A stretch of DNA of 62,951 nt. It comes from an uncultured Eubacterium sp. (GTDB lineage Bacteria; Bacillota; Clostridia; Lachnospirales; Lachnospiraceae). The stretch spans positions 1 through 62,951 of the forward strand of contig CAJUAU010000008.1 of assembly GCA_910584645.1 (NCBI GenBank). The letters run 5' to 3'. The notes beneath the pieces were generated by a model. The model did no database searches, had not been told where the DNA came from, and was given only the letters and a program-made list of their open reading frames with translations. Below are positions 8,536-17,373 of the stretch, piece after piece. The position numbers and the translations under genes were made by a program. Numbering within the stretch: the stretch's first letter is position 1; the number at the start of each line of letters is the position of its first letter.

Positions 8536-11184
8536 TCACCCTTCCCCAAACCTCTTTGCCAACTGTTCAAAAGAAGAACTCTCCTGTATCTGTTTTGACG
8601 GAATAAACAAATACTGCCATTCCTTATAACCATTCGCCTTCCCCCATCGGCTTACTACTTCGCAATACTTAATTGCCCGTTTTTTCTTTGCAATAACATC
8701 TGGATGATTTATCTTATCTTCTCCCTTTACCTCAACAAGATAGACTTTCCCCTCAGTTTCTACCACAAAATCCGGCTCGTATGGATGTCCATGATTATAG
8801 GTAATATTAAACTCCTGTTTTGCTGGTCTGAGCCAATTCTTTACATCCTTATCGCTCTCCATTACCCTTGCCAGCAGCAGCTCCGGATAACTGTCAAATT
8901 TTGCAGTACTGAAAACACCTTTCCGTATTCCATCAAACAAAACGGATTTAATATTTCCTGTATACCTGGCATACAGGCTCATCCTTTCCACAAAATTGTA
9001 ATTCTGTGTCAGATTATAATCCCTTGTTCCAATTACTTCCTCTACCAACATTCCATTTACACAGTAAAAATGCTGCATCATCTGGTCATAAATCTGGTTG
9101 GCTATATCCCGCTTATACATCATCACAATGTTCTGCATCCCATTATTTCCATATAAATTTTGATAATGGTCACATAACTGCGTGATTAGTTTAAATAACA
9201 GTGACGAACATTTCTCATAATCTATTTCTGACTTCATACGTAACTGGCTTAAGATTTCTTTCTTTGGATTATATCCCTCAAAATCAATCGCATCCCCTTT
9301 AATACGCTCCTTGTCTGACATATCCTCCAGATTCTGTATCAGCATTTCATTTTCAATAGGTACATGCTTAAACACCGTTAAGTCCAAATCAAAATCCACA
9401 AAACGGTATTCTTCTACTCCTTCATCTGTTATTTTGATTTTAGGAATCGGGATAAACTTCTCTATCACTTCCCTGTGCGTCTTTTCGATTTTCTGCTTCA
9501 TCCAGACACTCAGTGGATTTTCATTTTCCTTATAAATTTCTCCTAAATCCTTATCTTCCGTAATCTGTTTCTCTACCTTTTCTGCAATTTCCCTCTTTCG
9601 TGCATCCGTTACCCCTACTGCTTTTTCTTTCTGGATGGCACTGACTACCTCATGTGTGATCGTTTCCTTTGCCTTCTCAAATAATCTATCTGTCTGAGAA
9701 GATTGTTTAATTCCCGTTTCCTTATAATCTTTTTCGTGTTTATCATCCTCCAGTGGCAGTTCTATCTGTGTGCACACACTTTCTTCCTGAACAATATCTT
9801 CCACTCGAATCACATTCCCTGCATGGAAAATGGAATCACCTTTTCTAGCTTCCTCCAAAATATCCTGAAATTTGTCATGTGCTGTCAGCATAACCGCATC
9901 TACGTCCGGATTGTTGGTTCTTTCTCCATATGGCAGTCGAAGACCTCTTCCTACCATCTGCTCCCGCAACACTTTAGAAGCGGCAGTACGAAGCGGAACA
10001 ATCGTATACAAATTATTTACATCCCAGCCTTCCTTTAGCATATTGACATGAATCACTATTTCTATGGGATTATCGTTTCTTTCCACTTCCAGCAAAAGCC
10101 GCATATTAAATTCAGTTTCCGCACCACGCATTTTGGAGTGTACTGTAATGGTTTTATTCCTATATCTTCCATCCCGAAATTCATCGGATTTTACAAATGC
10201 CTCCACCCACTCGGCATGTGCTGTGTCCTTGCAAACAATCAGCATAAACGGCTTTACAATTTCCTTTCCCGCCTCATCTGCGTATAATTCCAGTTTTCTT
10301 TTTGCATTTTCATGACAGGTTATCCCGTCTAAAATCATCAGCTTGTCCAACTGTTCCTCACCGAAATTATAGAAGTCTATATCAGTACGGGTAACAGCAA
10401 ACGGTGTTCTGGTGTAACCGTCTGCGATCGCCTTAGACAACGGATATTCATAGACAACATTTTTGAACGGAACCTGTTTTGTTCCCTTTTTCCATAAAGG
10501 TGTTGCAGTAAGTTCCAAACCAAGCATGGGATGCAGATTGTCAAGGGCAGCCATTCCCTTTGCAGCCCGGTAATGATGGCTTTCATCCATAATCAACACC
10601 AAATCATTCAGGGAAGAGATTTCATCATAAAATGACTTGCCAAGATTTTCTGTTACTTCTTTCATCTTGGCATCTTCCTTGTTAAATTTATCAATATTGT
10701 AAATATAAATATTAATATCGGATTCCCACAGCCGAAGATTTTTGTCATGGTAATCTTCATCTGTTACGATATTCGGGGGATTGAGAAAACATCCAATCCC
10801 CTTAAAAACATATTTGGGATTCGATGGATCGCCTAAATCTTTCTGCAATTTATCATATATGGTAGTTCCCGGTGCAACGACAAAAAAATTCTTTATGCCA
10901 TGCACTGTATAAAGATAAGTAATAAACGCTCCCATCAACCTTGTTTTTCCGACTCCCGTAGCCAAAGCAAACGTAAGGGATGGGAAATTTCTTTCAAAAT
11001 CCGTACAAATTGGATACATCGCAGTAATATCACTGAGCTTTTCTTCCAGTTTTCTATCTTTGGACAAATCCACTCCGGACATGATGGAATCCAATATTTT
11101 TAACGAATCCTCCTGCGGTGTCCGAAGCGACATTACTCCGCTGATATATTCTGTTGTATATTGCAGGAAGCGTGTATCACTCAT
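8536..11184 (-). CDS. res: Type III restriction enzyme, Res subunit (helicase-nuclease)
   Basis: An 882-residue superfamily-2 helicase fused to a PD-(D/E)XK endonuclease. The first third carries Walker A ATGVGKTR, then DESHHYR (motif II) and LTATP (motif III). The second RecA domain ends with QMVGRGLRLPYG (motif VI). Near the C-terminus YEPDFVVETEGKVYLVEVKG gives the nuclease D...E-x-K. Type III Res translocates or diffuses along DNA with Mod and cuts between two opposed sites. ATG 11184 overlaps the end of mod in ATGAGTGA, so translation is coupled. An earlier ATG at 11226 lies inside mod and is not used in my call. Confidence 0.92.
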   Translation of the reverse strand: MSDTRFLQYTTEYISGVMSLRTPQEDSLKILDSIMSGVDLSKDRKLEEKLSDITAMYPICTDFERNFPSLTFALATGVGKTRLMGAFITYLYTVHGIKNFFVVAPGTTIYDKLQKDLGDPSNPKYVFKGIGCFLNPPNIVTDEDYHDKNLRLWESDINIYIYNIDKFNKEDAKMKEVTENLGKSFYDEISSLNDLVLIMDESHHYRAAKGMAALDNLHPMLGLELTATPLWKKGTKQVPFKNVVYEYPLSKAIADGYTRTPFAVTRTDIDFYNFGEEQLDKLMILDGITCHENAKRKLELYADEAGKEIVKPFMLIVCKDTAHAEWVEAFVKSDEFRDGRYRNKTITVHSKMRGAETEFNMRLLLEVERNDNPIEIVIHVNMLKEGWDVNNLYTIVPLRTAASKVLREQMVGRGLRLPYGERTNNPDVDAVMLTAHDKFQDILEEARKGDSIFHAGNVIRVEDIVQEESVCTQIELPLEDDKHEKDYKETGIKQSSQTDRLFEKAKETITHEVVSAIQKEKAVGVTDARKREIAEKVEKQITEDKDLGEIYKENENPLSVWMKQKIEKTHREVIEKFIPIPKIKITDEGVEEYRFVDFDLDLTVFKHVPIENEMLIQNLEDMSDKERIKGDAIDFEGYNPKKEILSQLRMKSEIDYEKCSSLLFKLITQLCDHYQNLYGNNGMQNIVMMYKRDIANQIYDQMMQHFYCVNGMLVEEVIGTRDYNLTQNYNFVERMSLYARYTGNIKSVLFDGIRKGVFSTAKFDSYPELLLARVMESDKDVKNWLRPAKQEFNITYNHGHPYEPDFVVETEGKVYLVEVKGEDKINHPDVIAKKKRAIKYCEVVSRWGKANGYKEWQYLFIPSKQIQESSSFEQLAKRFGEG

Positions 11185-12769
11185 CACTTTCCATCTCCTC
11201 ATCTTCATAAACTGGCGGATGAACAATATTCAGTGCATAGTCATCCTTTCCAAATTCACAGCGGTCCAAAAGCATCTGGGGAATTTTCTTGATTACAATA
11301 TTATCATAGGCTTTATCTATCCCGCTGTCAAAGGACTTGCAGGCAATAATCAGATATTCATCCTCCTGCATCGTATCTTTAATAGAATCAAGATAAGTGC
11401 CGTTCAGATGGCGGGTGGTTACAAACAAATAACTGCTTTCGTTGCCTACGGACTGTTTCCAAAACAAATTTTCATCCGGCTGGTATCGGAATCCTTCATG
11501 CAATGCTACCGCTGCCGCCAGCATATCCGCATCATATTCTTCATTGATGACATATTCTCCAAAAGCATCTGTGTTAATAAGCGTGGGAGCTAACTCGTAG
11601 AAGCGGTAGCCTCCACCGCCCTGCCAGTCCACTGACTTGGTAATGCCACCTTGATCTTCTCCTGCAATTACTTTGTCAAGCCGCACTTTACAGTGCGTAT
11701 ACGCATGTTCTCCCATTTCAATTCCTATGTAACGCCTTCCCATTTTGTGGGCAACGGCTGCTGTTGTACCGGAACCAAGGAAGGAATCCAATATAAAATC
11801 CTCTTCATTACTTGCAATTGAAATAATTCTCTCAATAAGTCTTTCTGGTTTTGGGGTTGCAAATGCATTGCTACTGCCAAATAGCACATTGTTTTCCTTT
11901 TTTGCCTCTTGATTATGCCCTACCTCTTTATTTCCCCACCATGTCCATGGGACAACCCCTGTACTATCTGCCAAGTATGTTTTCTTTCGAGGAACTCCCT
12001 TTCCATCTTTTCCAAGCCATATTCTTCCAGCTTCTATTTCCTCCATCATGCGTTCTTCTGTAAAACGCCAGCATAAGCTATCTGGCAATTCGATTACCCT
12101 ACCAGCAGGTGTTGTTAATGTATAAAACTGTGCCGGTGTCCCATGTCCTGCTTGTGCTGTACAGTCTGTTGACGTCCATGGCCCTCTAGGATCATTATCT
12201 GGATTTTTATAATTCTTAGCAGTTTCTTTACTTAATGGCAAACGATTTACGCTCTCTTTAAACAATTCCATATTTTTCGCATATATCATCACATACTCAT
12301 GTCCTGTACTAAAGGACGATCTCATATCCGGGGATGTCCTTTTCTGCCAGACCACTGATGCAACAAAAGATCTCCTGCCAAAAATCTCATCACATAAAAC
12401 TTTCAAATATGCTTGCTCATCATCGTCTATACTAATCCAAATACTTCCATCATCCCTCAGTAAGCTTCGCAATAATTCCAGACGTGGTTTCATAAGATTA
12501 AGCCACTGACTATGTTCTAAATTATCATCATAATGTTCAAAAGCACTTCCTGTATTATATGGTGGATCTATGTAAATACACTTAACCTGTCCTGCAAAAT
12601 CCTTTTCCAATGCTTTTAGTGCAAGTAAATTATCTCCATGTATCAGCATATTTCCTGTATCAGAATCTGCGTCAACATTCGATAATTCTGTATTTTCTAT
12701 CAACAAACGTGGTTCGACACGAATCGGTTCATCTTTGCCATACCACATCAATTCTAATCTGTTTGCCAT
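11177..12769 (-). CDS. mod: Type III DNA modification methyltransferase, Mod subunit
   Basis: A 530-residue beta-class N6-adenine methyltransferase. Motif IV DPPYNTG is at about 68-74, followed by a variable target-recognition region, then the SAM-binding motif I FLGSGTTAAVA and RRYIGIEM. The order catalytic motif before SAM motif defines the beta class used by type III and some solitary enzymes. Pairing with Res makes this a complete type III system. ATG 12769 has GAGGAGG 6 nt upstream; an in-frame ATG at 12841 lies in the probable promoter region. It appears to be the first gene of a long same-strand cluster (mod-res-GNAT-gajA-gajB-membrane protein-60-residue protein). Confidence 0.93.
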   Translation of the reverse strand: MANRLELMWYGKDEPIRVEPRLLIENTELSNVDADSDTGNMLIHGDNLLALKALEKDFAGQVKCIYIDPPYNTGSAFEHYDDNLEHSQWLNLMKPRLELLRSLLRDDGSIWISIDDDEQAYLKVLCDEIFGRRSFVASVVWQKRTSPDMRSSFSTGHEYVMIYAKNMELFKESVNRLPLSKETAKNYKNPDNDPRGPWTSTDCTAQAGHGTPAQFYTLTTPAGRVIELPDSLCWRFTEERMMEEIEAGRIWLGKDGKGVPRKKTYLADSTGVVPWTWWGNKEVGHNQEAKKENNVLFGSSNAFATPKPERLIERIISIASNEEDFILDSFLGSGTTAAVAHKMGRRYIGIEMGEHAYTHCKVRLDKVIAGEDQGGITKSVDWQGGGGYRFYELAPTLINTDAFGEYVINEEYDADMLAAAVALHEGFRYQPDENLFWKQSVGNESSYLFVTTRHLNGTYLDSIKDTMQEDEYLIIACKSFDSGIDKAYDNIVIKKIPQMLLDRCEFGKDDYALNIVHPPVYEDEEMESDE

Positions 12770-12887
12770 TGTAGTTCCTCCTCTGGTATATGGATAAAAC
12801 CATACACAATAAATATTAACACATTTCAGAGATAGAAGCACGAAATTTTTTCACTATTTCAAATTATTTAAAACTTGATATATCCGT

Positions 12888-13271
12888 CTAAATCTGTTGA
12901 TTTATAACTCCTTCCTCCACCCTCGCCTTTATCCCATTCACCCTCCGCACCCATTCCATCGGTTTTTTTCTCTTCAACTGCTCCGTTACCCCCTCTTTCT
13001 CCATAATCCGCTTTACCGCCAGTTCCACTTCCCTGTGACACTCCTCATCCACGTCATGCAGATACTGATGCCAAGTACCATCCATCAGCATTTTCAAATA
13101 TTCATGCCGCTGATATTTCATCATATATTCCCCACGCATAATGCCATATTTTCCAATCGTATAATCGGTTTTCTGTTCCAAACTGAGCTGTAGATAATAA
13201 CACCCATCCTCTGCCAAATGATAGGTAATTCCCTTCTCCACAACAGCCTCTGCTAATTGATTCTCCATCAT
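12888..13271 (-). CDS. TnpV family transposon-encoded protein
   Basis: A 127-residue protein. The diagnostic part is the C-terminal half: MMKYQRHEYLKMLMDGTWH, then YLHDVDEECHREVELAVKRI and LKRKKPMEWVRRVNGIKARVEEGVI. This is the pattern I recall for TnpV, a helical protein of unknown function common on Firmicute mobilisable transposons. ATG 13271 is chosen because AAGGAG lies 6 nt upstream (a second ATG follows directly). The stop lies 118 nt before mod, so it marks the border between mobility genes and defence cargo. Confidence 0.75.
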   Translation of the reverse strand: MMENQLAEAVVEKGITYHLAEDGCYYLQLSLEQKTDYTIGKYGIMRGEYMMKYQRHEYLKMLMDGTWHQYLHDVDEECHREVELAVKRIMEKEGVTEQLKRKKPMEWVRRVNGIKARVEEGVINQQI

Positions 13272-13422
13272 GACAAACTCCTTCCTGCCGGGTGCATTGC
13301 ACCCGTACTTACACTTATTTTTGATTTCCAATAATCTTTCCCTCCCCAATGCCCGCATTGCTTACCACTTATTACCCACTACACACAGGCAGCTCCAATA
13401 AATAACACCTCACTTTTTAAAA

Positions 13423-14700
13423 TCAGCACAATCCCCTGTATTTCTTGCATCCCCACACATACCAGCCTGCCAGTACCAGCAAAACATCCACCAACAGCCA
13501 CATTCCAAAAAGATTAACAGAAACATTCTCTTTTACATAATCGCCGAAATACACCAGTCCTGCCAAAATAACCACTGCCGCAGAACAGTTCCACACATCA
13601 ATACCTTTTCGGATATCATCCCCATACTTCTCCCAAAACTTATATATCCCAAATCCAATCAACACTACTGGCATTATCCATAGCAACAGTACCATAGTCC
13701 ACTTCAGAAGAATTGCTACCATATCATTCGGCACATTCTTTGTTACACCCGCTAATGACGAAATAATGGAATGGATGCGGACCGCAAACACTTGAATTAC
13801 TTTTCCAAATTCTCGAAAAAATTTAATGACATCCTCACAGAACACCTTTTGCCGGATAACAGACAATACCGTTGTCACAAAACATATCATGGTCAATACA
13901 CCCACATATCCCTGCATTGCTGCCTTTTTCGCCCGATACCAAACCTGCCAATGCCTGCGGTTATCCTCTGTCAGCCGCTTTGCTTTCTGGTCTGTCAATC
14001 TCTGTACCACTGATTGAACACTTAATGCCTTTTGTTTTTCCTGTTCCGCATCCGCAATCAACCTCTCAAGCTCCTGCTCTTTCCGGCAATACTCCGATTT
14101 AACGTGAGCGGCCTCTTTCTCCGCTTCCTCTCTGGCTTTCCTCTCGCTCTTTTGCAATTCCTCGTTCTGCCTCTTTAACCTTTCGTTCTCCTGCAACACT
14201 ACGTCTGCACCGTTCAGCTTCACGACTCTGCTGCTGAGATTCTGAATCTCGGACTTGAGTCCGGATATCTGCAAGGAATAGCTCTGTTCCATTCGGTTCA
14301 TATCCTGCTCTGCTTTTTCGGCTTTCTTCTTCCATTCCTGTGCCAGGTTCTGTGCCTGCAAGATTTGCGAATCCTTCTCGGATAGTTCGCTCTCGTGCTG
14401 TTCTCTCAGATTGGTTTCTGTCTCTGCTAGATTGATTTTGCCCTGCTCCAGACTGCTTTGCAGTTCCGATATGGTCTCTCCCTTCCTTCCAATATCCAAC
14501 GTCTGCCGACGGATTATCTTCTCCTGCACGCTGATGGTATCTTTCTGTGCACGAATCGTCTCGGACTGCTCCTCCAGCAGCATCCTGTACTTCTCTGTAG
14601 TATCGTTCCAGTTCTGTATCCTCCCGCTCCCGTCCGTTTGCAAACTCCCGCTCATATTGGGCGGTCTGTTCTCTGGCTGTCGCCTGTCTCTCAAATTCAT
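13423..14700 (-). CDS. Coiled-coil membrane protein overlapping the relaxase gene in another frame
   Basis: A 425-residue protein. The first 230 residues are an almost unbroken Glu/Lys/Gln-rich coiled coil (SETIRAQKDTISVQEKIIR and on). Three to four hydrophobic helices follow (MQGYVGVLTMICFVTTVLSV, WTMVLLLWIMPVVLIGFGIY, AAVVILAGLVYF, LLVDVLLVLAGWYV). ATG 14700 lies inside the relaxase gene but has a textbook site, AAAGGAGG, 9 nt upstream, and about 600 nt are shared with the relaxase in a different frame. A similar coiled-coil/membrane family (possibly DUF6040) follows MobL relaxases in related elements, as I recall. It could couple the relaxosome to the membrane or mating channel. An in-frame ATG at 14778 lacks a site. 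Confidence 0.72.
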   Translation of the reverse strand: MNLRDRRQPENRPPNMSGSLQTDGSGRIQNWNDTTEKYRMLLEEQSETIRAQKDTISVQEKIIRRQTLDIGRKGETISELQSSLEQGKINLAETETNLREQHESELSEKDSQILQAQNLAQEWKKKAEKAEQDMNRMEQSYSLQISGLKSEIQNLSSRVVKLNGADVVLQENERLKRQNEELQKSERKAREEAEKEAAHVKSEYCRKEQELERLIADAEQEKQKALSVQSVVQRLTDQKAKRLTEDNRRHWQVWYRAKKAAMQGYVGVLTMICFVTTVLSVIRQKVFCEDVIKFFREFGKVIQVFAVRIHSIISSLAGVTKNVPNDMVAILLKWTMVLLLWIMPVVLIGFGIYKFWEKYGDDIRKGIDVWNCSAAVVILAGLVYFGDYVKENVSVNLFGMWLLVDVLLVLAGWYVWGCKKYRGLC

Positions 14701-15493
14701 TTGCCAACGCCTCCTTTGAAATATTAAGATGAAATGTCCCCGAAAGGTTGCTGTCACGCACTTTCTTTCCCTCTGCATTTTGAAACGTGATGTGCTTCCT
14801 GCTGTCCTTCCATGTCACATCCCATCCCCGCTCCGCCATATGCCGGATAAATTCCTCCCTGCTGCAGCTCGCCTCCAACGCATCCAAACACGCAATCCCA
14901 CAGTCTGCCACAAAACTGTCTTTCGCTTCATTCTGCATCAGATGATATTTGTCCTTGCTCCATGCACTGACCGTTCCCTGCTCCAATTCATTTCCATAAA
15001 AATCCCTGCCTTTCTGTGCCACGCTAAGTCCACGCTCCACGCACATCCGGTTGGTAAAATCCTTCATACGCTGCAAGTCTCTCTTGGTATTATGCAGCTT
15101 ATGACCGTCCATAAAGCTGACGGAATTGGTTACGATATGGCAATGCACATGGTTACGGTCTATATGCACACCCACTAGACTTTGGAATCCGTCAAACCAC
15201 CGTTGTGCAAATTCCTTTCCAAACTCTAATGCCTGCTCCGGTGTAATCGGTTCATCCTCGTGCCATGAAATAATGTTGTGGGCATACATTCTGCCGGAAT
15301 CCTTGCCCCAAATTCGTTTTTCCTCCAGAAAAGATTGGTACACTCCGTCATAGGTAATGGCATCCGGCTCATACGGACCAACGATTGCAACCAGTTCCCC
15401 TCTGGTCTTATCCACCCTCGTCACATATTCGATGCAGTTCCGCATGGCTCCATGACTTTTTGTAGACTGATTGATTGTCTTATTAATCGCCAA
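14099..15493 (-). CDS. mobA: MobA/MobL-family relaxase
   Basis: A 464-residue conjugative relaxase that nicks oriT and pilots the strand during transfer. The N-terminal catalytic half (1-240) shows the MobA/MobL pattern: IEYVTRVDKT with a candidate nucleophile Tyr23, AHNIISWHEDEPITPEQALEFG, and the metal-binding triad GVHIDRNHVHCHIVTNS (H110, H115, H117, H119 region). The C-terminal half is low-complexity, Arg/Glu/Gln-rich and overlaps another gene. The start codon is TTG 15493. An in-frame TGA lies two codons upstream, so no longer form is possible, and AAGGAG lies 11 nt before it. It overlaps the end of mobC by 73 nt. Confidence 0.9.
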   Translation of the reverse strand: MAINKTINQSTKSHGAMRNCIEYVTRVDKTRGELVAIVGPYEPDAITYDGVYQSFLEEKRIWGKDSGRMYAHNIISWHEDEPITPEQALEFGKEFAQRWFDGFQSLVGVHIDRNHVHCHIVTNSVSFMDGHKLHNTKRDLQRMKDFTNRMCVERGLSVAQKGRDFYGNELEQGTVSAWSKDKYHLMQNEAKDSFVADCGIACLDALEASCSREEFIRHMAERGWDVTWKDSRKHITFQNAEGKKVRDSNLSGTFHLNISKEALANEFERQATAREQTAQYEREFANGREREDTELERYYREVQDAAGGAVRDDSCTERYHQRAGEDNPSADVGYWKEGRDHIGTAKQSGAGQNQSSRDRNQSERTARERTIREGFANLAGTEPGTGMEEESRKSRAGYEPNGTELFLADIRTQVRDSESQQQSREAERCRRSVAGERKVKEAERGIAKEREESQRGSGERGRSR

Positions 15494-15822
15494 TTGGCAT
15501 CACACTCCTTCCGAAACTCCTGTAACTCTTGGTACAACTGCTCCAGTTGTGCCTGCTGTGGTATCTGTCCGTAACCGTTTGCCACATGTGCCATCTGGTT
15601 GATATTGGTCGCCATGCCCCTAACCTGCCTGTTGGTCTCAGCAAACTGACCGCTTAGCTTTTTTAATTCCTTTACTTCCTCTCTGCCGGAAACTTTTGCT
15701 CCCAATACGGCATTGATAATAAATGACTGCTGTGTCTGACCGGATTCTGCCACCTTCATCATAAAAGCTGCATACTCGTCCTCCGTCATTCGCACTGCTA
15801 CGTTTTTGTTTCTTCTTCGCAT
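15421..15822 (-). CDS. mobC: Relaxosome accessory protein MobC
   Basis: A 133-residue protein with an N-terminal ribbon-helix-helix (RNKNVAVRMTEDEYAAFMMKVAESG) and a C-terminal helical domain with the MobC-type stretch VRGMATNINQMAHVANGYG. MobC proteins bind and open oriT next to the nick site. ATG 15822 is preceded by GGGGAGGATTTTT; further in-frame upstream codons have no site. The 3' end overlaps the relaxase start. The oriT-like inverted repeats 400-770 nt upstream are the expected target. Confidence 0.88.
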   Translation of the reverse strand: MRRRNKNVAVRMTEDEYAAFMMKVAESGQTQQSFIINAVLGAKVSGREEVKELKKLSGQFAETNRQVRGMATNINQMAHVANGYGQIPQQAQLEQLYQELQEFRKECDANWRLIRQSISLQKVMEPCGTASNM

Positions 15823-16205
15823 AAAAATCCTCCCCTTCTTCTCCAAATAATTTTTTGCATAAGGCGATAAAAAACTGCGGATACAATTTCTTAACTCCTG
15901 CCAAAACCATTTATCTTTGTTCAAAATATCAACCAAATGTTGCTTCCTGCCGGATGCCCTGCAATATCACAACAAGAACATTGACCGCAAACAAAATATC
16001 AAACGGCAAAAACCCAACAATGATTCTTTCAAAAATCCGGCATGTGTTTAACAAATTTTCTCCCTGCTAAAGAGACTTACAAAAAGGCTGTCTGCACAAT
16101 CCCCGAAGGAATTCGCCAGCAGCATAAGTCGCATAATTTCCCCAATGCCCCCTGAAACATCTGCTTACGCAAATCAAAATGCGGTAAGTACATTCCCCAG
16201 CGAAT

Positions 16206-16591
16206 CCGAAAATGGAACGGAGAAACTTCCAGTGGATGTTTCGCAGTTTTATTTTCGGAGAGCCAAATGGGGGTTCCAAGGGGGCGAAGCCCCTCTGGCA
16301 AGTTTAGGATGTGCCCGGACAGGGTGCATCCGGTGCAAAATGGCATGCCGTTTTGCGAAACTTGCCTATCATCCCCACCACGATTGCGACAATTTTTGAG
16401 GGGCATGGATGTGGAGAAAGCAGCCTCTGAAAGAGCGTTGCTTTTTCCACATCCGTCCCCGAAAAAATCTTCAGAAACCTCCAGGGGGATGATAGTGGTT
16501 TTGTGATTTTCCGTAGGGGATGGGTGAGCAGAAAACAATGCTCTGTTTCAGAGGATTGTTTTCTGCTCGTCCATTGCCGGAGAAAAATCAC
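16206..16591. repeat. Nested inverted-repeat block, candidate oriT
   Basis: At least six inverted repeats are stacked. CCGAAAAT/ATTTTCGG (16206-16258). GGGGC-GAA-GCCCC (16281-16293). GGCAAGTTT/AAACTTGCC (16297-16305 and 16358-16366) encloses two hairpins, 16307-16331 and 16335-16356. CTATCATCCCC/GGGGATGATAG (16366-16376 and 16485-16495) encloses a 61-nt hairpin (16400-16460). A perfect 14-bp pair GAGCAGAAAACAAT/ATTGTTTTCTGCTC (16526-16568) lies inside GTGATTTTCC/GGAGAAAAATCAC. On the minus strand CATCCTAAACTTGCC beside the GC hairpin resembles MOBP-type nick regions. Position upstream of mobC-relaxase fits oriT. Confidence 0.6.
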
Positions 16592-16673
16592 TCGGTTGCA
16601 AAGCAGCCGACCTGCTCCTGCCACATTCGTCGGAAATATAAATCGCAATTCCTGCAGAAATACCAGCTACATC

Positions 16674-16768
16674 TGTTTAACACATCACCGTTTTGTTGCA
16701 CAATTTGTTCAACACAAATGTTACTTTATTTCTGCTGTTTTACAAACTGTGTAACATTGTCTAACACA
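16674..16768. repeat. Four TGTNYAACA motifs, candidate centromere (parC-like)
   Basis: TGTTTAACACA (16674), TGTTCAACACA (16706), TGTGTAACATT (16748) and TGTCTAACACA (16758) form a direct-repeat cluster directly behind the parR-like gene, with a further copy at 16045. ParR proteins bind arrays of short repeats. Alternatively these are binding sites of the element's regulator or replication functions. Confidence 0.45.
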
Positions 16769-16787
16769 CTGTAAAATAAAAATCTTC

Positions 16788-17303
16788 TTACAATCCAGAC
16801 AGATAAGCAAGGGCTTCTTCCGGCAGAACATCCTCTTTTGTATTTTCCAAACTTATACCCTGTTCCGTTTTAGCATCCTGTTCTCCTATACTCTCCTTAA
16901 AAATACTGGAGAAATTGTTATCATCGGATTTGCCATATTCTTCACTTATACCAGTAGAAGCTTTTCCACCATCAACCGCACGAATCACTGCATCTGCCAC
17001 CATAACCGCCAGTCTTTTGTCATGTTCCACCAGTTTATCCAGAAACACTTTACCCTGTTTTTCTGCCAATTCCTTCAGATAACTCTGCATTTCCTGTCGG
17101 TTCTGCTCCTGCAGCTCCATTTCGCTTTCCTGCCTGTGGTAATGCCTGAGAGCTGCTTTCACATAAGCACCGGAACTTCCGTAAATATCATTCTCCCTCC
17201 CCCGTCCATGCTTCATAATGACATGGTACAATTCCCGTTCCTCTTCTTTCGCAATATTCAGCCGAAAAGCAACCGTTTTCTGTACTTCCTTTTTTCCTGC
17301 CAT
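16788..17303 (-). CDS. ParR-like centromere-binding / plasmid partition adaptor
   Basis: A 171-residue protein. The N-terminal half reads as a ribbon-helix-helix DNA-binding domain (KTVAFRLNIAKEEERELYHVI, then SGAYVKAALRHYHR), and the C-terminal half is acidic and probably disordered. Together with the actin-like gene immediately upstream this matches a ParM-ParR segregation pair, where ParR binds the centromere and caps ParM filaments. ATG 17303 follows GGGAGCAGATGG. The assignment rests on size, fold pattern and gene order rather than strong sequence recognition. Confidence 0.7.
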   Translation of the reverse strand: MAGKKEVQKTVAFRLNIAKEEERELYHVIMKHGRGRENDIYGSSGAYVKAALRHYHRQESEMELQEQNRQEMQSYLKELAEKQGKVFLDKLVEHDKRLAVMVADAVIRAVDGGKASTGISEEYGKSDDNNFSSIFKESIGEQDAKTEQGISLENTKEDVLPEEALAYLSGL

Positions 17304-17373
17304 CCATCTGCTCCCTTCTTCCCATGATTACAGATAAAAAGAATATCTCTCGTTTGATTCATTCCGCAACTGA

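Larger units (their letters stand above)
15823..16787. other. 965-bp gene-free region between mobC and parR
   Basis: I see no credible gene here; open frames lack ribosome sites and follow the inverted repeats. From left to right it contains two direct copies of CAAAATATCAA (15922-15932 and 15992-16002), one TGTTTAACA motif (16045), the nested inverted-repeat block (16206-16591) and a cluster of TGTNYAACA motifs (16674-16768). Confidence 0.7.

Noticed and set aside
8704..9156. A 150-codon plus-strand frame opposite the restriction gene
   Set aside because: It is a shadow of the Res coding sequence; the composition (Ile/Leu/His-rich) is typical of antisense frames here.
16077..16538. Open frames on both strands (60-153 codons) in the mobC-parR gap
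   Set aside because: They lack ribosome sites, overlap each other and follow the base pattern of the inverted repeats; the stretch is better explained as structured non-coding DNA.
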